64,000 nt of DNA from positions 34,890,175 through 34,954,174 of the forward strand of contig NC_052354.1 in assembly GCF_009727055.1 (NCBI RefSeq). The letters are read 5' to 3'. Positions 59,855 to 64,000 of the stretch are shown here, one piece after another. The notes under the pieces were generated by a model. The model saw only the letters and a program-made list of their open reading frames with translations. It was not told where the DNA came from and did not search any database. The stretch's first letter is position 1. Each line of letters begins with the position of its first letter. Source of the DNA: Benincasa hispida (taxonomy: Eukaryota; Streptophyta; Magnoliopsida; Cucurbitales; Cucurbitaceae). Position numbers and translations under genes: made by a program.

Positions 59855-61749
59855 ACCCAAAATTTACAAAACATAAATTTTACAGCAAAAACATACAAAT
59901 TATGCATTTAAAAAATAATTGCAGCATGCTTTAAAATAGAGATTACAGAAAAAAAAAAAAAAAAAAGGTTTAAGAAACCTAACCCTTGAAGAACTCTTCT
60001 TCACGAGATTCCTTCTCCAAATCTTGTCACAAACAATCTCGAACTCTCTAACCGTCAATGAAGACACCACCACGAATGGTACCTCTATATTCTCTAGGTG
60101 TGAATCTAGGAGTTTTGCGGGCTCTCACTATTTTGGAAGAGAGAGATGAGAGAGAGATAAGAGAAAGTGATTTAGAATTTTCTCATAACGTTTCTGTATA
60201 TCACTCCTTGTGAAAAAACAGACCAGAAAGAAGAAGAACCCCTTTCCTCTTCCCCACTAGCATGTTTAAGAGACAAAAGAGGGGGAGGGAGTTACAACTC
60301 CCTCCCAAAATGATTTATTTTCAGAAATCAAATTAATATATATATATATGATAACTACCTTATCATATAATATATATTAATCTATATGTTATATCAAATA
60401 TAACACATAATCTATAGTTTCCATATTGTATCAAATACAATATAATCTATAGTTTCAATTCTCTCACCAATGGCATTTAATATAAATCTCATTTATATTA
60501 AATTTAATTATGTGAATCAAATTCATATAATTAATATTTGAATTATAGTCAAATATTTATTTCTTCTCAAATAAACTTCATATTATAATGTATCAAAATA
60601 CATTATAGTAATTATATCATATATAATTAGATTAAACTAATTATGTCACATATAATTAATTTCCTCAATTAATTTGAACAATTCAAATTAATCCAAAAAT
60701 TGATTCTCATTAATTCCCGTTGAGCTACAGAGGAGACCTCATAGATCTGTAGCTTGAAGCTCCAACCGTATGTGAATCATTAATTAAACTTCTTTAATTA
60801 AATTATTCACCATTCTTTAATTGTCAGGCATTCCACTAAAGACCGAAAACTGCACTCTTTGCACTATAGATATATTTCTATGTCCATTGGATATAACTTG
60901 TTAACAGTACGTTGACCCTTCACAAATTGCTCATAAGTACAACTGGGCTAAAATTACCATTTTGCCCAACTAGTTACATCTAACTCTTTAAATACCACCG
61001 ATCCTTCTAATGAAAAATAAATCATTATCTAACTATGACCAAACATCTCTCGGGCCAAGAGACGGTGTGGCGCCATATTGTTCAAGCCCTAAAATCAGCT
61101 CTTAAGATAGCAATTTATCTAATTTCCCTGACATTAGGGAAAAAGTGAATTTATTCTTGTGTAGCTGTGTTCCCAGCTCCCTAATGGTAGGCTTGTTGAG
61201 TCGGTGATCTGGCCACTCTCACCCATACAAATCAAAAGACCATCTTCATAAGTAGGGGTTAAAAACTCACTCAGGATTTAGGTCATGTTACCTATGGTCA
61301 TCATGGTGAAATGTAAGTCTCTATTATGAACGACGTTATATAACGAGACTAAACATTTCATGGTCTGATCTTATATACAAACTCCTTTGTATAAAATATC
61401 TCTGCTCACATGTCTCCACATGAATGATCAAGATCATATTATTTGTAGCACTTTATAACAATTGTAACATCTACAAAGCGGGTCATACTCGTCGTCTCAC
61501 CAGGATAAGTATCCAACCTTATCTATCTACTACAAACCATTTAGGTTATCACTTAAACATGATCCATCTGTATGTCTCTACTTACATGTTTAAGCTACAA
61601 GATAATTTTAGATGTTAGTTTATTAGTTTGTAGTTAATGTAACTAATTTGGAAATAAAACATCACATATTTTATTACATAAATAAAATGTTTGTACAATA
61701 CAATTACAAACTATAGGACCCTACGAGATTCAAGGTATCAACCTCAACA
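59855..61749 (-). mobile_element. Inverted LTR inserted in the Ogre leader (~1.9 kb)
   Basis: Read on the minus strand from 61749 it starts TGTTGAGGTTGATACC and shows the family's 5' third, the AT-rich block (60330-60700) and U5 words ('ggaatctcgtgaag', 'gttcttcaagggttagg') near 60000. A leader-like motif ('ttggtccgatctcatgcttt') lies just outside its U5 end, at 59833-59853. That suggests the LTR still has a little of its own internal sequence, so the insertion may be a truncated element rather than a clean solo LTR. No TSD was found. Confidence 0.65.
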
Positions 61750-61799
61750 TTGACAATCCATAAATTTTGGCCGTATATTAAAGAATGAGTTCAATAAAA

Positions 61800-63909
61800 A
61801 TGCCACCTTTAGTACCAACCCCACGAGAATTGAGCATAGAAGATCAATCTATAGTATGTCAGTGGTCAGAAAATCTATAGAGAGCTCATGGGGATTGTTT
61901 ATCATCTAGCAAGACAACAAATGTTAGAGATGTTAGTTTCCCTGAAAATCAGTTGGATGCTTTGAAGCTAGCATGGGAAGGTTTAACCCTAGCTAGGAAG
62001 GAACGATTCATCAAAAAATTGGTCAATAGCCCAAATTCTCTATGTGCATGTTAATGTTTCTGTGTTAAAAGCTTTAATACAACATTGGGATCCAACCTAT
62101 CGATGTTTCACATTTAAGTCGATAGACATAACTTCAACTATTGAAGAATACCAAACCCTTCTAAGAACACCATCACAGATGAAAGTAGAAGTATATTCTA
62201 CACTGAATCGCTTAATATGAAAAGGGCATTCTCAACATTCTTAGGCAAAGTTCGTTCAAATGAAATTGAAAAACATGTGATGATGAAAGGGGCGAGCGTG
62301 TGCTTGCATATAGAATACATACTTTCCTTCAATAGAGATTTGCAAATGAGGACAAGGGATTATCATTATTGGCTTTAGGTATCTTCAACGCAATCTTATT
62401 CCCAAAGGTAAAAGGATATGTCGAAGAACAGGTGGTAAAATTGTTTTTGAAGATAAAGGAGGGAGTAGATCCTATCATACCGATATTGGCTAAGACATTC
62501 CAGTCATTGAACCATTGCAGGACAGAAAAGGCTGAAAATTTTATCGGTTATGCTCCATTACTGTATGTTTGGATTATAAGTCATGTGAAGTGCCCATCAG
62601 AATTTAAGTGTGCTCAAGTCAGATTTTCAAAATCATGGAACAAACTCCAAAATCCTATTTTTGAGTTTGTACAATCAGGTTAGAGCTCATCATTTTCGAA
62701 AGAAAATGTTTGGAAAGCTTTCTTTTCGGAGTTGAAAATAAAGGATGTGGTATGGAAGGCTCCGTGGACGTCCATCAGACCAATGATGTATAAATGTGGA
62801 AAGTTCCATAATTTACCTCTCTTAGGCCCATGGGGATATATATCCTACGCTCCTTTGATGGCATTACGTCCAATGTGGATACGCCAATTCATCCCTGTAA
62901 CATATGAGCTCAATAATTAGGGATTTATTTATGGGAAAGAATTTTACGAAGACAACATTTAGCAGATTGTAAAGGCTTGGAAGAAAATTAATAAAATTCA
63001 AAGCAGTAAATTCCATTATGACACCATAGAAGATTACAAGACGTAGCATTTTAATAAAGTGAAGATTATAGATGCATCTCCATCTACCAGCATTAAAATG
63101 CATCCCCAAGAAGAAGTAATGTTTCTTAATCATGTGACAGAATATGAATTGCGCGAGGAGGAATTAAAGAGGATGAATACATCATTAGTTCAGGAAAACG
63201 AATGATTAAAGGTTGAATCGAGTCAATGCTTACTACATAACACTACATTTGAAAAATAACTATGCGAGTCAAAGGATAGTGTCGAAAAGAAGAGGAATTT
63301 AGAAGCGAACTTTTGACATTGGGTTTAGAAGCTTGTGATTTGAATAGAAAAATGCATCAATTAAGGAAGGATAAGTAAGCAGCACAAAAAACTCTAAAGT
63401 CTCAAGATAATCAAATTTCATAATTACATTCCGATATATCCTTGCTCCATGAATTAGTAAAAGAATTGGAGAAATGAGTTTATCTAAGAAACAAAGAAAT
63501 TTTAGATTTAGAAGAAAAGAACAAGGTATTGCACTAAACAGTTGATATAAGAGAAGGACAACTATGTGAAATTAACAAGGAAAATATGACGTTGAGGGAA
63601 TCCATCCAATCCTTCAACATTCGATTTACCAAATATCAGGATGTTGTTGAAGGGTTAATGCAAAATAATATGCATTTAAAAATACAATATGATTGATTAA
63701 GAGAAGATTACGAGCTTTTGTGATGTGTTAATGTAACTTTACGCAACAAGAAGGAATATATGTTTGCATAAATCAAGAAAGTTACAAATAAATCAGACGA
63801 CTAGGCAGAAGAAGCACGTGTCATGACATTGACCATCGCACCCACATAACCAAACGGCAAAAACATGCTCAAATTCTTGGAAAAGTTGTGTACTAAACTA
63901 GAATATTAG
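61800..63909 (+). pseudogene. DUF7745-like ORF1 of Ogre/Tat element (decayed)
   Basis: A reading frame of about 700 codons, broken by stops and several frameshifts, begins ATG at 61800 (MPPLVPTPRELSIEDQS) and ends at a natural TAG (63907-63909). Recognisable blocks: 'ALKLAWEGLTLARKERFIKK'; 'RSNEIEKHVMMKGASVCLHI'; 'LGIFNAILFPKVKGYVEEQ'; 'GVDPIIPILAKTFQSLNHCR'; 'GYAPLLYVWIISHVKCPSEF'; 'CGKFHNLPLLGPWG'; 'LRPMWIRQFIPVT'. These match my memory of plant DUF7745 proteins. The C-terminal third (from about 63060) is rich in Glu, Lys, Leu and Asn with heptad-like spacing, so probably coiled coil. Position after the PBS and leader fits the extra ORF1 that Ogre elements carry upstream of gag. Molecular function is unknown. 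No gag or pol is seen before the window ends. Confidence 0.7.
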
Positions 63910-64000
63910 GGGCGATTTTATTCATCTTTTTCTTTAATTGAACTTTTTTCCTCTTTCTTTTTGTAATTCATTTTATTTATTCATTTAATCGAATATTTTT

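Overview
This window looks like intergenic, transposon-rich nuclear DNA of a dicot plant. The evidence is strong AT richness, plant LTR retrotransposons of both superfamilies, plant mobile domain (PMD) and DUF7745-type reading frames, MITEs, and one intron-containing F-box gene with plant-type splice sites. Several repeats (short 'tatcagtgatagac' tracts, the DUF7745 frame, the long TGTTGGG LTRs) resemble what I know from Cucurbitaceae. That family assignment is inference, not proof. There is no bacterial, organellar, CRISPR or recognisable RNA-gene content.

Layout. 1-8.3 kb: nested LTR pieces, including a well-defined 2.16 kb solo LTR (3992-6148, TSD AGATC) inside a ~79 bp tandem repeat array, and a Ty1/copia 3' end with its LTR (770-2881). 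8.3-15.8 kb: AT-rich spacer, small MITEs, a possible 5' fragment of a plastid-targeted gene, and a minus-strand LTR ending at 14673. 15.8-17.5 kb: a multi-exon PMD pseudogene on the minus strand. 17.8-27.7 kb: a large complex with a plus LTR and tRNA-Met-like PBS, an AT-rich internal region, a hAT-like insertion, an inverted internal piece, and an inverted LTR split by a second solo LTR (25059-26933, TSD GTAAT). 28.5-29.3 kb: a MITE with long terminal inverted repeats.

29.7-33.2 kb holds the only convincing intact protein-coding gene, a three-exon F-box/LRR gene of 467 codons on the minus strand. 33.6-35.1 kb: a triplicated ~270-300 bp unit interrupted by a 606 bp hAT-type MITE with perfect 8 bp TSDs. 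35.5-40.9 kb: a duplicated spacer segment flanking another LTR complex. 41-43.7 kb: a decayed Athila-type Ty3 LTR, PBS and gag. 44.3-47.6 kb: a degenerate ~60 bp AT-rich repeat field split by an LTR-like insertion. 47.8-50 kb: further LTR relics.

50.6-55.9 kb is a nearly complete but dead Ty1/copia element, probably of the Tnt1/Tork type, with two LTRs and recognisable gag, protease, integrase, reverse transcriptase and RNase H, all broken. 56.6-64 kb is the 5' half of an Ogre/Tat-type Ty3 element: LTR, characteristic PBS, duplicated leader, and a decayed DUF7745-like ORF1. It is interrupted by a minus-strand LTR of another family and runs off the window edge.

Apart from the F-box gene, almost everything supportable here is retrotransposon biology in various states of decay. 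I did not find a convincing new gene system. The items most worth a second look are the repeated inward-facing LTR arrangements, the CGATCG array in the solo LTR, the DUF7745-bearing ORF1 and the PMD pseudogene.
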